29,972 nucleotides of DNA, from positions 1-29,972 of the forward strand of contig RKAY01000055.1 of the NCBI GenBank assembly GCA_014846205.1. Direction: 5' to 3'. The number at the start of each line of letters is the position of its first letter. Position 1 is the first letter of the stretch. Both the position numbers and the translations under genes were made by a program. The notes beneath the pieces were generated by a model. The model saw only the letters and a program-made list of their open reading frames with translations. It had not been told where the DNA came from and made no database searches. Positions 15,628 to 24,164 of the stretch are shown piece by piece. Origin of the DNA: Collinsella aerofaciens (lineage in GTDB: Bacteria > Actinomycetota > Coriobacteriia > Coriobacteriales > Coriobacteriaceae).

Positions 15628-17715
15628 CTACACGTAGAACAGGATGTCGTCGTAGGTCGGAACCGGCCAGTAGTCGGCGGCCACGATCTCCTCCATAGCA
15701 TCCACGGCGGCACGCAGCGTATCCATAGCGGGAACGACCTCGTGCGCGTACACGTTGGCCTGCTCCTGTCCATCGAGGGCCTCGGCCTTCTGATGCACGG
15801 CGTCGAGCGCCTTGATGGAGTCGTTGATGGCGGTGATACCGTTGCAGAGCTTGTTGAGCGTGTTCTGCTCGCACTGCATGGCGGCCTCGGCGCCGGCGGC
15901 ACGAATAGTCTCAAGGCCCTTAGCGACCTTGGTGGCATAGGCGGTAATGACCGGACGATAGGTACGACGCGCCTCGCGAACCATCGTGGTAGCCTCGATG
16001 TTCATGAGCTTGTTGTACTTCTCGAGCTTGCAGTCGTAGCGGCACTGAGCCTCGGCCTTGGTCAGGACGCCCGTCTCCTCAAAGAGCGCGATAGCCTTAT
16101 CGGAAACAAAGGCGGGAAGAGCGTCGGCCGTGGTCTTGTTGTTGGCAAGGCCGCGCTTCTCGGCCTCGATGGGCCACTCGTCGGAGTAACCGTCGCCGGA
16201 GAACAGGATGCGCTGGTGATCGGTCAGCACCTTCTTGCAGTACTCGAGCGCGGCGTCCTGGAACTTATCCTCGGGCGTACCCTCGAGTGCGTCGGCAAAG
16301 GACTTGAGCGACTTGGCCACGGCGGCATCGAGCACCAGGTTGGAGTCGGAGACGTTCTGCTCGGAGCCGCAGGCACGGAACTCGAACTTGTTGCCGGTGA
16401 AGGCAAACGGGGAGGTGCGGTTGCGGTCGGTGTTGTCCTGCATCAGCTTGGGCAGGGTATCGGCGCCCAGGTCGAGCACGCCGCGCGTGGCATGGACGGA
16501 AGCCTTGCCATCGATGATCTTCTCGACGACCTCGGTAAGCTGGTCGCCCAGGAAGATGGACATAATCGCCGGAGGAGCCTCGTTGGCGCCCAGACGATGA
16601 TCGTTGCCGGCCGAGGCAACGGAGGCACGCAGGAGCTCCTGATAGTTATCGACGGCCTCGATCACCGCGGTAAGGAAGACGATGAACTGCAGGTTGTCGA
16701 GCGGGGTGTCGCCCGGGTCGAGCAGGTTCTCGGACTCGGTGCCAAGCGACCAGTTGTTGTGCTTGCCCGAACCGTTGATGCCCTCAAAGGGCTTCTCGTG
16801 CAGCAGGCAGACCAAGTCGTGGCGGGAAGCGATGAGCTTCATCTTCTCCATCATGACCAGATTCTGGTCGATGGCCTCGTTGACCTCGCCGTAGACAGGG
16901 GCGAGCTCATGCTGGCAGGGAGCAACCTCGTTGTGCTTGGTCTTGGCAGGAATGCCAAGCGCCCACAGTTCATCGTCCAGGTCCTTCATATAGGACGAGA
17001 CGGTGGGGCGGATAGCGCCAAAGTAGTGCTCCTCGAGCTCCTGGCCCTTGCAGGGAGCAGCGCCAAAGAGGGTGCGACCGGTGATGACCAGGTCCCTGCG
17101 CTTGCGGTAAGCGTCCTTCTTGATCAGGAAGTACTCCTGTTCATCGCCCACGGAAGGAACGACCTTCTTGGGGGTCTTGCCAAACAGCGCCAAAACGCGC
17201 TTGGACTCACGCGAGAGCGCGGTCATGGAGCGCAGCAGAGGGGTCTTCTTGTCCAGGGCCTCGCCCGTGTAGGAGCAGAAAGCCGTGGGGATGCACAGGA
17301 CATCGTCCTTGATAAAGGCAGGGCTAGTGGGATCCCAAGCGGTGTAGCCACGGGCCTCGAAGGTGGCGCGCAGGCCGCCGTTGGGGAAGCTCGAGGCATC
17401 AGGCTCGCCCTGGATGAGGTTCTTGCCCGTAAACTTGGTAATGGCGGTGCCGTCGTGGTTGGGCTCGAGGAAGCTGTCGTGCTTCTCGGAAGTAATGCCC
17501 GAAAGCGGCTGGAACCAGTGTGCGTAGTGCGTCGCGCCCTTGGAGATGGCCCAGACCTTCATGGCGTGGGCAACGGCGTTGGCCACATCCAGGTCGAGCG
17601 GTTCACCGTCCTCGAGGGTTGCAGCAAGGCGCTTCCAAATGTCCTTGGGGAGGTAGTCCTTCATGACTTCCTCAGAGAACACCATGGTCCCGAAGCGGTC
17701 AGTAAGTTCGGCCAT
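15628..17715 (-). CDS. glnN: Glutamine synthetase type III
   Basis: Forms glutamine from glutamate, ammonia and ATP in the cytoplasm; GSIII is a dodecamer typical of anaerobes and cyanobacteria. The 695-residue length and the N-terminal [23 protein letters not shown] are diagnostic of GSIII, which is far longer than GSI (about 450). Catalytic-domain motifs are GDEQEYFLI at 190-198 (metal-binding glutamates), [12 protein letters not shown] at 262-273 and [12 protein letters not shown] at 312-323. The start follows AAGGGAG; a longer in-frame N-terminus running back to an upstream ATG is rejected because it lacks a ribosome site. There is no GSI-type adenylylation loop. Flanked by its own promoter region and terminator, so monocistronic. 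Confidence 0.96.
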   Translation of the reverse strand: MAELTDRFGTMVFSEEVMKDYLPKDIWKRLAATLEDGEPLDLDVANAVAHAMKVWAISKGATHYAHWFQPLSGITSEKHDSFLEPNHDGTAITKFTGKNLIQGEPDASSFPNGGLRATFEARGYTAWDPTSPAFIKDDVLCIPTAFCSYTGEALDKKTPLLRSMTALSRESKRVLALFGKTPKKVVPSVGDEQEYFLIKKDAYRKRRDLVITGRTLFGAAPCKGQELEEHYFGAIRPTVSSYMKDLDDELWALGIPAKTKHNEVAPCQHELAPVYGEVNEAIDQNLVMMEKMKLIASRHDLVCLLHEKPFEGINGSGKHNNWSLGTESENLLDPGDTPLDNLQFIVFLTAVIEAVDNYQELLRASVASAGNDHRLGANEAPPAIMSIFLGDQLTEVVEKIIDGKASVHATRGVLDLGADTLPKLMQDNTDRNRTSPFAFTGNKFEFRACGSEQNVSDSNLVLDAAVAKSLKSFADALEGTPEDKFQDAALEYCKKVLTDHQRILFSGDGYSDEWPIEAEKRGLANNKTTADALPAFVSDKAIALFEETGVLTKAEAQCRYDCKLEKYNKLMNIEATTMVREARRTYRPVITAYATKVAKGLETIRAAGAEAAMQCEQNTLNKLCNGITAINDSIKALDAVHQKAEALDGQEQANVYAHEVVPAMDTLRAAVDAMEEIVAADYWPVPTYDDILFYV

Positions 17716-17800
17716 ACGGAACTCCCTTCGTATCGGCACCGCGTGAGAAGCGGTGTTGATTACTAACGAACGAGTCATAGATTAGGCTCGTCGTGTTTCC

Positions 17801-17821
17801 GCAACATTACCGTTATGTTGC
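17801..17821. promoter_or_regulatory. 21-bp palindrome upstream of glnN
   Basis: GCAACAT and ATGTTGC flank a seven-base centre, about 86 bases upstream of the glnN start codon. On the minus strand its edge overlaps TTGCGG, a possible -35 element, so a bound protein could repress. The arms do not match the GlnR consensus, so the regulator is unknown. Confidence 0.4.
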
Positions 17822-17940
17822 TGTCACGAAACCAATCAATGAGGTTACCGCATCGCGGCGGCGTTGCCGCCCTCAACAGCCAATCAACTGTATAAATTGC
17901 AGACCTCTTCCCATGGTTTAAGGGTAGTCAATTTGGGATG

Positions 17941-17988
17941 GGGCTCTATTAACTGGTATTTCGCATCAGATACCAGTCTTTATAGCCC
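17941..17988. other. Two-level inverted repeat upstream of metF
   Basis: ACTGGTAT at 17952-17959 and ATACCAGT at 17970-17977 form a perfect 8-bp stem with a 10-base loop. Outside it GGGCT (17941-17945) pairs with AGCCC (17984-17988) across equal six-base internal segments. No thymine run follows. It may be a leader structure or an operator for the methionine operon. Confidence 0.4.
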
Positions 17989-18139
17989 GTGTCAAAATGA
18001 GCCGCTCTGCTATAGGGAATGTCGATAGCAAGGCATCTTTGATTGGTATCCCCCAAATAGTGAGTAAAACTCCACCGTGGCACAGCGGTGCTGTAGAATC
18101 CTTACAACACATCGCACTAAATATCTAAAGGAGCACGAT

Positions 18140-19012
18140 ATGCGCGTCGACGAAGTTTTTAAGCAGGCAGCATCCCAGGGCACCGCACCCGTTTCGTTTG
18201 AGATGTTCCCGCCCAAGGGCGAGCTGACCCTCGACACGGCTCGCGAGGTGGCAGGCAATCTGTGCAAGCTTTCGCCGAGCTTTGTCTCGGTCACTTGTTC
18301 CGCTGGCGGCTCGGGTAACGGTGCCACCACCGCCCCCATCGCGCATATGATTTCGAGCGAATTCGATACGCCCTCGGTGGCACACCTTACCTGCGTGGGC
18401 CGCTCGCACGCCGATATCGCCGCCAAGATCGACGAGTATCGCACAGCCGGCGTTGAAAACATCCTGGCCCTGCGCGGCGACCTGCCCGCTGGCGCGACTG
18501 AGGACGACAAGCCCGCCTCGGACTACGCCTACGCCCGCGACCTCATCCCCGAGCTCGTCGACGCCGGCTTTTGTGTGGGCGCCGCAGCCTACCCCGAGGG
18601 CCACATTGCCTGTGAGGACCTCAACGCTTCGGTCGAATACCTCAAGCAAAAGCAAGATGCCGGCGCGAGCTTCTTTGTGACGCAGCTCTTCTTTGACAAC
18701 GAGTGCTTCTACCGTTTTCGCGAGCTTGCCGACAAGGCCGGTATCACCGTGCCCATTACCGCAGGCATCATGCCGTTTATGGGCAAGTCGCAGATCAGCC
18801 GCATGGTCTTTATGTGCGGCGCATCGCTGCCCTCCCCCGTCATCAAGATTCTCGCCAAGTACGAGAACGACCCCGAGAGCCTGCAGGCAGCCGGTGTAGA
18901 TTATGCCGCCCGTCAGCTTTGCGACCTCAAGGAGCACGGCGCCGACGGTCTGCACCTGTACACTATGAATCGTCCTGCAATCGCCGCAACCATTATGGAG
19001 CGCCTGGGGTAA
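18140..19012 (+). CDS. metF: Methylenetetrahydrofolate reductase
   Basis: Reduces 5,10-methylene-THF to 5-methyl-THF, the methyl donor for methionine synthase; FAD-dependent, cytoplasmic. The 290-residue TIM-barrel protein has SFEMFPPK at 19-26 with the catalytic glutamate, HLTCVGRS at 82-89, and ALRGDLP at 110-116 whose aspartate contacts FAD. The length equals the bacterial norm. The start MRVDEVFK follows AAAGGAG at 18127-18133; an upstream in-frame start lies in the promoter region. Its stop overlaps the next start (TAATG), so translation of the two is coupled. It leads the three-gene methionine operon. Confidence 0.96.
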   Translation: MRVDEVFKQAASQGTAPVSFEMFPPKGELTLDTAREVAGNLCKLSPSFVSVTCSAGGSGNGATTAPIAHMISSEFDTPSVAHLTCVGRSHADIAAKIDEYRTAGVENILALRGDLPAGATEDDKPASDYAYARDLIPELVDAGFCVGAAAYPEGHIACEDLNASVEYLKQKQDAGASFFVTQLFFDNECFYRFRELADKAGITVPITAGIMPFMGKSQISRMVFMCGASLPSPVIKILAKYENDPESLQAAGVDYAARQLCDLKEHGADGLHLYTMNRPAIAATIMERLG

Positions 19013-19800
19013 TGGAAAAACCGTACATCGATACAACCGCTGTCGAAGTGCCGGCCGACCTTGCGTCGCCGGCGCTTTATCGTATCGATGCTGCCCACCA
19101 TCCCCGCGTCGATCGTGCCGAGATGTTGCGCTACCTGGGCTACGGCGGTCAGCAGATTGAGCCCGGGCTGTCGCAGCGTATTGAGCTTGTCGTTGAGCGT
19201 CTGGAGCTGGACATTGAGCCCCGTGGCGTGCGCCGCGTATTTGCAGTCGATGCCACGGGCGTGGACGAGCAGGGAGAGCCTTGCATTCACTTGGTCGGCA
19301 CCAACGTTGAGCTGCGCGGTCGCGACATCTATCGCCACCTCAAGGACGCCCGCTTTGCCGCGCTCATGGCATGCACCCTCGGCATGGACGCCGAGCGTCG
19401 CCTGCGTACCACGGGAGCCCAGCAGCCCCTGGAGGGAGCCGTGCTCGACGCCGCATGCTCTGCCTATGTAGAGGCCGCCGTCGAGCAGATGGACCAGCAA
19501 GTCAAGGCTGCGGCCGCCGCACACGGACTCGCCGGTAACTGGCGCTTTAGTCCCGGCTACGGCGACTGCCCGCTTACGGCCCAGCACTCGATCGTGAATG
19601 CGCTCAACGCCACGCGGCTCATCGGGCTTACCGTCACACCGACCAACCTGCTCATGCCCACCAAGAGCGTGACCGCGGTGATCGGTCTGTTCGACGGCGA
19701 GGTCCACGACGCCCAGAGCCGCCCCACCTGCACTATCTGCCGCATGCGCGAGCACTGCCGCTTCCGCGCCGCCCACACCACCTGCTATTCCAGCCATTAG
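19012..19800 (+). CDS. Stand-alone MetH reactivation-domain protein
   Basis: In classical MetH the C-terminal domain binds AdoMet and drives reductive remethylation of oxidised cob(II)alamin. Here a 262-residue separate protein carries the equivalent fold: RFSPGYGDCPL at 178-188 (the family R-x-x-x-GYG signature) and PTKSVTAVIGL at 216-226, matching the P-x-x-S-V-S-x-I motif of the activation domain. It adds a cysteine-rich end (C240, C243, C249, C258) that could bind an Fe-S cluster or metal, as expected if electrons come from a low-potential donor rather than flavodoxin. It is coupled to metF by TAATG and is followed after nine bases by metH, which lacks this domain. Confidence 0.85.
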   Translation: MEKPYIDTTAVEVPADLASPALYRIDAAHHPRVDRAEMLRYLGYGGQQIEPGLSQRIELVVERLELDIEPRGVRRVFAVDATGVDEQGEPCIHLVGTNVELRGRDIYRHLKDARFAALMACTLGMDAERRLRTTGAQQPLEGAVLDAACSAYVEAAVEQMDQQVKAAAAAHGLAGNWRFSPGYGDCPLTAQHSIVNALNATRLIGLTVTPTNLLMPTKSVTAVIGLFDGEVHDAQSRPTCTICRMREHCRFRAAHTTCYSSH

Positions 19801-19809
19801 GAGCCCTCG

Positions 19810-22368
19810 ATGTTTACTCCGCTTATCACTCATGATCTGGACGGTGCCGCACTGGCGGCGCCTGTTGATGCTGCCCGCCGCAGCGGCGCTGCATACAAGA
19901 CGCGCACAATCGACGACCTTCGCATTAAGGACGATCGCCTGCGCGCCGCCATCGAGGACACGGGGCATCTGCTGTTCGACGGCGGCATGGGCACCATGCT
20001 GCAGGCGGCCGGCATGAAGGCCGGCGCCCTGCCCGAGCTGCTCAACTTTGAGGAGCCCCAGGTCATTACCGATATTCAGCGTCAGTACGTCGAGGCCGGC
20101 TGCGACGTGATCACCGCCAACACCTTTGGCGCCAACGCCCACAAGCTCGACGGTGCCGCCACCGTGGCAGACGTCTTTGCTGCGGCCGTCACCTGCGCCC
20201 GCGAGGCCGGCGCCCGCTACGTCGCCGGTGACATCGGCCCCATCGGTGCCCTGCTGCGCCCCCTGGGCACCCTCAGCTTTGACGAGGCCTACGACCTCTT
20301 TGCCGAGGAGGTGCGCGCTGGCGTCGCCGCGGGCGTGGACCTCTTTATTATCGAAACCATGACCGACCTGGCCGAGATCAAGGCGGCCGTCCTCGCCTGC
20401 CGCGAAAACTCCGACCTGCCCGTCTTTGCAACCATGACCTTTGAGGAAGACGGTCGCACCTTCCTGGGCACGAGTCCCGAGGTCGCCGCCATCACGCTCG
20501 ACGCCATCGGCGCCGACGTCCTGGGCATCAACTGCAGCCAGGGCCCGGCCGAGCTCCGAGGGCTCGCTGCACGCATGCTCACCGTTACCGACAAGCCCGT
20601 TATGGTGCAGGCTAACGCGGGACTGCCCCGCGTGGACGATGACGGCAACACCGTCTTTGATATCCAGGCACCCGAGTACGCCGTGGCCGTCGCCGGCATG
20701 ATTGAGGACGGCGTGAGCGTCGTGGGCGGTTGCTGCGGCACCACGCCAGCGCACATGGCAGCGCTGCGCACGCTTATCGATAACCACACGCCCAGTCCGC
20801 GCCACCGCAAGCCCAGCATGTCGGTCACAAGCGCCCAGACCGTGGTGGACCTTCCCTGCGACGGCCACAAGATTGCCGTCATCGGCGAGCGCATCAATCC
20901 CACCGGCAAAAAGCGCCTGCAGCAGGCCCTGCGCGACGGCGACCTGGACTACGTCGTGAGCCAGGGCATCAGCCAGCAAGAGCAGGGCGCCGACATCCTG
21001 GACGTCAACGTGGGCCTGCCCGAGATCGACGAGGTCAAGGTCATCCAGCAAGCGACCGAGCAGCTCCAAGGCTCCACGCTGCTGCCGCTGCAGATCGACT
21101 CCACCGACCCCGCCGCCGTCGAGGCCGCCGTACGTCGCTACGCCGGCAAGCCCATCATCAACTCCGTCAATGGCAAGCAGCAGATCATGGACGAGATCTT
21201 CCCGCTGGTCGCCCACTACGGCACCAACGTTGTCGGCCTTACGCTCGACGAAGGCGGCATCCCCGATACCGCCGAGGCCCGCTTTGCCATCGCCGAGCGC
21301 ATCGTGGCCGAGGCCGCCCGCTACGGCATCGGCCCGGACCGCATCCTCATCGACTGCCTGGTCATGACCGCCTCGACCAATCAACGCCAGGCCGAGCAGA
21401 TCTTGCGCGCCATGTCCCTGTGCAAGGAGCGCCTGGGCGTCAAATGCGCGCTCGGCGTGTCGAACATCAGTTTTGGCCTGCCCGCTCGCCCGCTGCTGGG
21501 TTCGGTCTTTTTGGCCGCCGCGTTTGGCGCGGGCCTGGACGCCCCCATCATGAACCCGGGCTCTAAGCGCTTTATGGACACCGTCTACAGCTATCGCGTG
21601 CTGAGCGTTGAGGACGAGGGCTCGACCGGATACATCGAACGCTACGCCGGCTGGACCGATCCGTATAAGATCGCCGCAAACCCGGCAGCAGCTCAGGCCG
21701 CAACGACCGACGCCGCGCCCGCTGCTGGCACCGCCGGCTCCGACGGCAACGACGACCCGATTCGTCGCATGGTCGTCTCGGGCCGCAAAGGCGAGATCGC
21801 AGCCGAGACCGAGCGTCTGCTGGCAGATCACGACGCCATGGACCTCATCAACAATCACTTTATCCCCGCCCTCGACGAGGTGGGCGTCCTCTTTGACCAA
21901 GGCAAGTTCTTCTTGCCGCAGCTTATGGCCTCGGCCGAAGCCGCACGCGTGGGCTTCGACACCATCAAGCGCCTGATGCCCGCCGGCGAGATTGCCGACA
22001 AGGGCAAGATCTGCGTGGCCACCGTCAAGGGCGACATCCACGACATCGGTAAGAACATCGTCAAGATGCTACTCGATAACTACGGCTATACCGTCTTTGA
22101 TCTGGGTCGCGACGTCGATCCGCAGGAGGTGCTCAAGACCGTCAAGGAGCGCGACATTAAGCTCGTCGGCCTCTCAGCGCTTATGACCACCACGGTCGTC
22201 GCCATGGAAGAGACCATCAAGTTGCTCCATGCCGAGGTTCCGGGCGTCAAGATCATCGTAGGCGGCGCCGTGCTCACCCCCGAATACGCCAAGCAGATCG
22301 GTGCGGACTACTACGCCAAGGACGCCGCCGAAAGCGCTCGTATCGCCGAAGAGGTCTTTGGGCAGTAA
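19810..22368 (+). CDS. metH: Cobalamin-dependent methionine synthase (no activation domain)
   Basis: Transfers the methyl group of 5-methyl-THF to homocysteine through cobalamin. The 852 residues hold three of the four modules of the 1227-residue E. coli enzyme: homocysteine domain with zinc ligands Cys242 (GINCSQGP) and Cys308/309 (GGCCGT); pterin domain from about 353 (AVIGERINPTG) to 615; an alanine-rich linker at about 622-648; the cap and B12 domain with base-off motif DIHDIG at 742-747 (His744), Ser789 and GG at 818-819. The missing activation module is encoded just upstream. AGGAG overlaps the upstream stop codon, so the genes are tightly linked. The symbol is a family assignment. Confidence 0.95.
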   Translation: MFTPLITHDLDGAALAAPVDAARRSGAAYKTRTIDDLRIKDDRLRAAIEDTGHLLFDGGMGTMLQAAGMKAGALPELLNFEEPQVITDIQRQYVEAGCDVITANTFGANAHKLDGAATVADVFAAAVTCAREAGARYVAGDIGPIGALLRPLGTLSFDEAYDLFAEEVRAGVAAGVDLFIIETMTDLAEIKAAVLACRENSDLPVFATMTFEEDGRTFLGTSPEVAAITLDAIGADVLGINCSQGPAELRGLAARMLTVTDKPVMVQANAGLPRVDDDGNTVFDIQAPEYAVAVAGMIEDGVSVVGGCCGTTPAHMAALRTLIDNHTPSPRHRKPSMSVTSAQTVVDLPCDGHKIAVIGERINPTGKKRLQQALRDGDLDYVVSQGISQQEQGADILDVNVGLPEIDEVKVIQQATEQLQGSTLLPLQIDSTDPAAVEAAVRRYAGKPIINSVNGKQQIMDEIFPLVAHYGTNVVGLTLDEGGIPDTAEARFAIAERIVAEAARYGIGPDRILIDCLVMTASTNQRQAEQILRAMSLCKERLGVKCALGVSNISFGLPARPLLGSVFLAAAFGAGLDAPIMNPGSKRFMDTVYSYRVLSVEDEGSTGYIERYAGWTDPYKIAANPAAAQAATTDAAPAAGTAGSDGNDDPIRRMVVSGRKGEIAAETERLLADHDAMDLINNHFIPALDEVGVLFDQGKFFLPQLMASAEAARVGFDTIKRLMPAGEIADKGKICVATVKGDIHDIGKNIVKMLLDNYGYTVFDLGRDVDPQEVLKTVKERDIKLVGLSALMTTTVVAMEETIKLLHAEVPGVKIIVGGAVLTPEYAKQIGADYYAKDAAESARIAEEVFGQ

Positions 22369-22393
22369 CACAACGGAAACAACCGAGCACCAA

Positions 22394-22431
22394 AACGTGC
22401 CGCGCGCGCCACTTGGCACGTGCGGCACGTT
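22394..22431. other. Hairpin between metH and the UPF0210 gene
   Basis: AACGTGCCGC and GCGGCACGTT form a perfect 10-bp stem around an 18-base GC-rich loop that can pair partly with itself (GTGCC/GGCAC). It lies 25 bases after the metH stop. There is no thymine run, so it is not a clear terminator; it may limit readthrough or stabilise the metH message. Confidence 0.5.
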
Positions 22432-22476
22432 AGAATAGATAAGACTATGCTCGTTTTGGCAGATAGGAGCGCAAGG

Positions 22477-23841
22477 ATGGCGATCACGCCCGCAGAAATC
22501 GCGGAAACCCGCGGCATGGTTGAGGAGCAGAACCTCGACATCAGGACCATCACCATGGGTGTTTCGCTCATGGGTTGCGGTGACGAGAACCTCGACCGCA
22601 TGTGCACGAAGATCTACGACCACGTGACGCACACGGCTGAGCATCTGGTCGAGACCGCCGAGAACCTCGAGCGCGAGTACGGTATCCCCATCGTCAACAA
22701 GCGCGTTTCCGTCACCCCGGTGGCGCAGATCGCCGCGTGCTGCAAAGATGAGGACCTCACCCCCATCGCGCACGCCCTCGACCGCGCGGCCGAGACCCTC
22801 GGCATCGACTACCTGGGCGGCTTCTCCGCACTCGTCCAGAAGGGCATCGGCGACGCCGACCGCCGCGTTATCCAGTCCATCCCGCAGGCGCTCGCCACCA
22901 CGAGCCGCGTCTGTTCCAGCGTCAACGTCGCCAGCCTGCGCGCCGGCATCAACATGGACGCCGTGCTCATGGCCGCCCAAACCATCATCGACGCCGCCAA
23001 GCTCACGGCCGACCAGGATTCCGTCGGCGCTTCCAAGTTTGTCTGCTTTGCCAATATGGTCGAGGACTCCCCGTTTATGGCGGGCGCCGTCCACGGCGGT
23101 GGCGAGGCCGACGCCGTCATCAACGTAGGCGTCTCGGGCCCCGGCGTTATGGCCGCAGCCTTGGAGACGCTGCCCGATTCCGCATCGATGATGGAAGTCG
23201 CCGAGAAGATCAAGCAGACCGCCTTTAAGATCACCCGCGCCGGCGAGCTCATGAGCCGCGAGGCCGCCCATCGCCTGGGTGTCGAGAAGGGCATTGTCGA
23301 CCTGTCGCTGGCTCCCACGCCTGCCATCGGCGACTCCGTCGCGCGCATCCTCGAGATCATCGGCGTGGGCACCTGCGGTGGCCCGGGCACGACCTGCGCG
23401 CTCGCCATGCTCAACGATGCCGTCAAGAAGGGCGGCGTCATGGCCAGCTCCAGCGTGGGCGGTCTCTCCGGCGCCTTTATCCCCGTGTCCGAGGACGCCG
23501 GCATGATCGCCGCCGTCGAGGCCGGCGCACTCTCGCTCGAGAAGCTCGAGGCCATGACCTGCGTGTGTTCTGTCGGCCTGGACATGATCGCCATCCCCGG
23601 CGACACCCCGGTCGAGACCATCGCCGGCATCATCGCCGACGAGATGGCCATCGGCGTCATCAACAATAAGACCACGGCCGTCCGCGTGATCCCCGCCATC
23701 GGCAAGGGCGTGGGCGACTGCGTCGAGTACGGCGGCCTGTTTGGCCGTGCGCCCATCATGCCGGTGAACCCCAACGCCGGCACCGTGCTTGCCCACCGCG
23801 GTGGACGCTTCCCGGCGCCGTTGAACTCGCTGAAGAACTAG
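22477..23841 (+). CDS. UPF0210 / DUF711 family protein (PFL-like fold)
   Basis: A 454-residue conserved cytoplasmic protein with no established reaction. The start [31 protein letters not shown] is typical of the family, as are [14 protein letters not shown], the glycine-rich [24 protein letters not shown] and the C-terminal [18 protein letters not shown]. Database names such as 'PFL family protein' reflect structural resemblance to pyruvate formate-lyase-like barrels; no glycyl-radical motif is visible, so pyruvate formate-lyase activity should not be assumed. In other Gram-positive genomes it often follows an ACT-domain gene, which is absent here. AGGAG at 22464-22468 supports the start. 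It may be read through from metH. Confidence 0.9.
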   Translation: MAITPAEIAETRGMVEEQNLDIRTITMGVSLMGCGDENLDRMCTKIYDHVTHTAEHLVETAENLEREYGIPIVNKRVSVTPVAQIAACCKDEDLTPIAHALDRAAETLGIDYLGGFSALVQKGIGDADRRVIQSIPQALATTSRVCSSVNVASLRAGINMDAVLMAAQTIIDAAKLTADQDSVGASKFVCFANMVEDSPFMAGAVHGGGEADAVINVGVSGPGVMAAALETLPDSASMMEVAEKIKQTAFKITRAGELMSREAAHRLGVEKGIVDLSLAPTPAIGDSVARILEIIGVGTCGGPGTTCALAMLNDAVKKGGVMASSSVGGLSGAFIPVSEDAGMIAAVEAGALSLEKLEAMTCVCSVGLDMIAIPGDTPVETIAGIIADEMAIGVINNKTTAVRVIPAIGKGVGDCVEYGGLFGRAPIMPVNPNAGTVLAHRGGRFPAPLNSLKN

Positions 23842-23857
23842 CTGAGGGTTCGGGCGA

Positions 23858-23999
23858 GGAGCCCCGCCGCCGGGCGGCAGACATATAAGGTCGCCTGCTC
23901 GGACAGTCCTGACTCGCACGGAGAGCACATTAAGTGCTCTCCGGCTCGTGCGGAACTCACGATCGACCTTATATGTCTGCCGCCCGGCGGCGGGGCTCC
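23858..23999. repeat. 142-bp hairpin element with perfect 36-bp arms
   Basis: Bases 23858-23893 and 23964-23999 are perfect reverse complements over 36 bases, beginning GGAGCCCCGCCGCC. Inside is a second hairpin: GGAGAGCAC (23920-23928), loop ATTAA, GTGCTCTCC (23934-23942), flanked by CGCAC/GTGCG with a five-base bulge. The element starts 16 bases after the UPF0210 stop. No thymine run follows, and no reading frame fits. The sharp perfect ends suggest a mobile or recently homogenised palindromic repeat, or a structured RNA. Confidence 0.85.
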
Positions 24000-24113
24000 C
24001 GCACATCTCAACCTTGGCTGGGTTCTATCCCTTTGGCAGTCGCTTCGCTTCTGCCCTACTTTGCTGGTATGACGGTTTGGCGTTGGATCGGTTCTTTCTG
24101 ATATATGCTGGTT

Positions 24114-24145
24114 GCGGCTCTTCTTTTGGGAGGGGTCGCTTTTTT
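24114..24145 (+). terminator. Terminator-like hairpin in the methyltransferase leader
   Basis: GCGGCTCTTC at 24114-24123 pairs over ten positions (several G-U) with 24130-24139, and TTTTTT follows at 24140-24145. It lies about 20 bases before the methyltransferase start, so it either ends upstream transcripts or attenuates this gene. Confidence 0.5.
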
Positions 24146-24164
24146 ATTGTGAGGGGGATGGCCC

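Larger units (their letters stand above)
17716..18139. promoter_or_regulatory. 424-bp divergent promoter region glnN / metF
   Basis: Divergent regulatory gap. It contains a short leader hairpin CACCGC/GCGGTG at 17737-17755 just before glnN, the palindrome at 17801-17821, a GC hairpin GGCGGC-GTT-GCCGCC at 17857-17871, a two-level hairpin at 17941-17988, and a TAGAAT candidate -10 about 40 bases before the metF ribosome site. I found no match to SAM, cobalamin or SAH riboswitch cores. Confidence 0.45.
23842..24164. other. 323-bp gene-free gap around the hairpin element
   Basis: The gap holds the 142-bp hairpin, then an unusually thymine-rich, lower-GC stretch with a TTGG...GATATATG promoter-like patch near 24080-24106, and a terminator-like hairpin just before the methyltransferase start. 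No coding frame is supported. Confidence 0.6.

Noticed and set aside
15742..17766. A 674-codon plus-strand frame opposite glnN
   Set aside because: The minus strand encodes an unmistakable type III glutamine synthetase.
17860..18139. SAM or cobalamin riboswitch before the methionine operon
   Set aside because: None of the conserved core sequences of these riboswitches is visible; only simple hairpins are present.
18913..22041. A 1042-codon open frame on the minus strand
   Set aside because: It lies entirely opposite metF, the MetH reactivation gene and metH, which have clear family motifs; it is rich in Gly/Ala/Val/His as expected of a GC-rich antisense frame and shows no family motif.
22174..24006. 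A 610-codon minus-strand frame over metH, UPF0210 and the hairpin
   Set aside because: It is antisense to recognised genes and crosses the 142-bp palindrome; the composition is that of a shadow frame.
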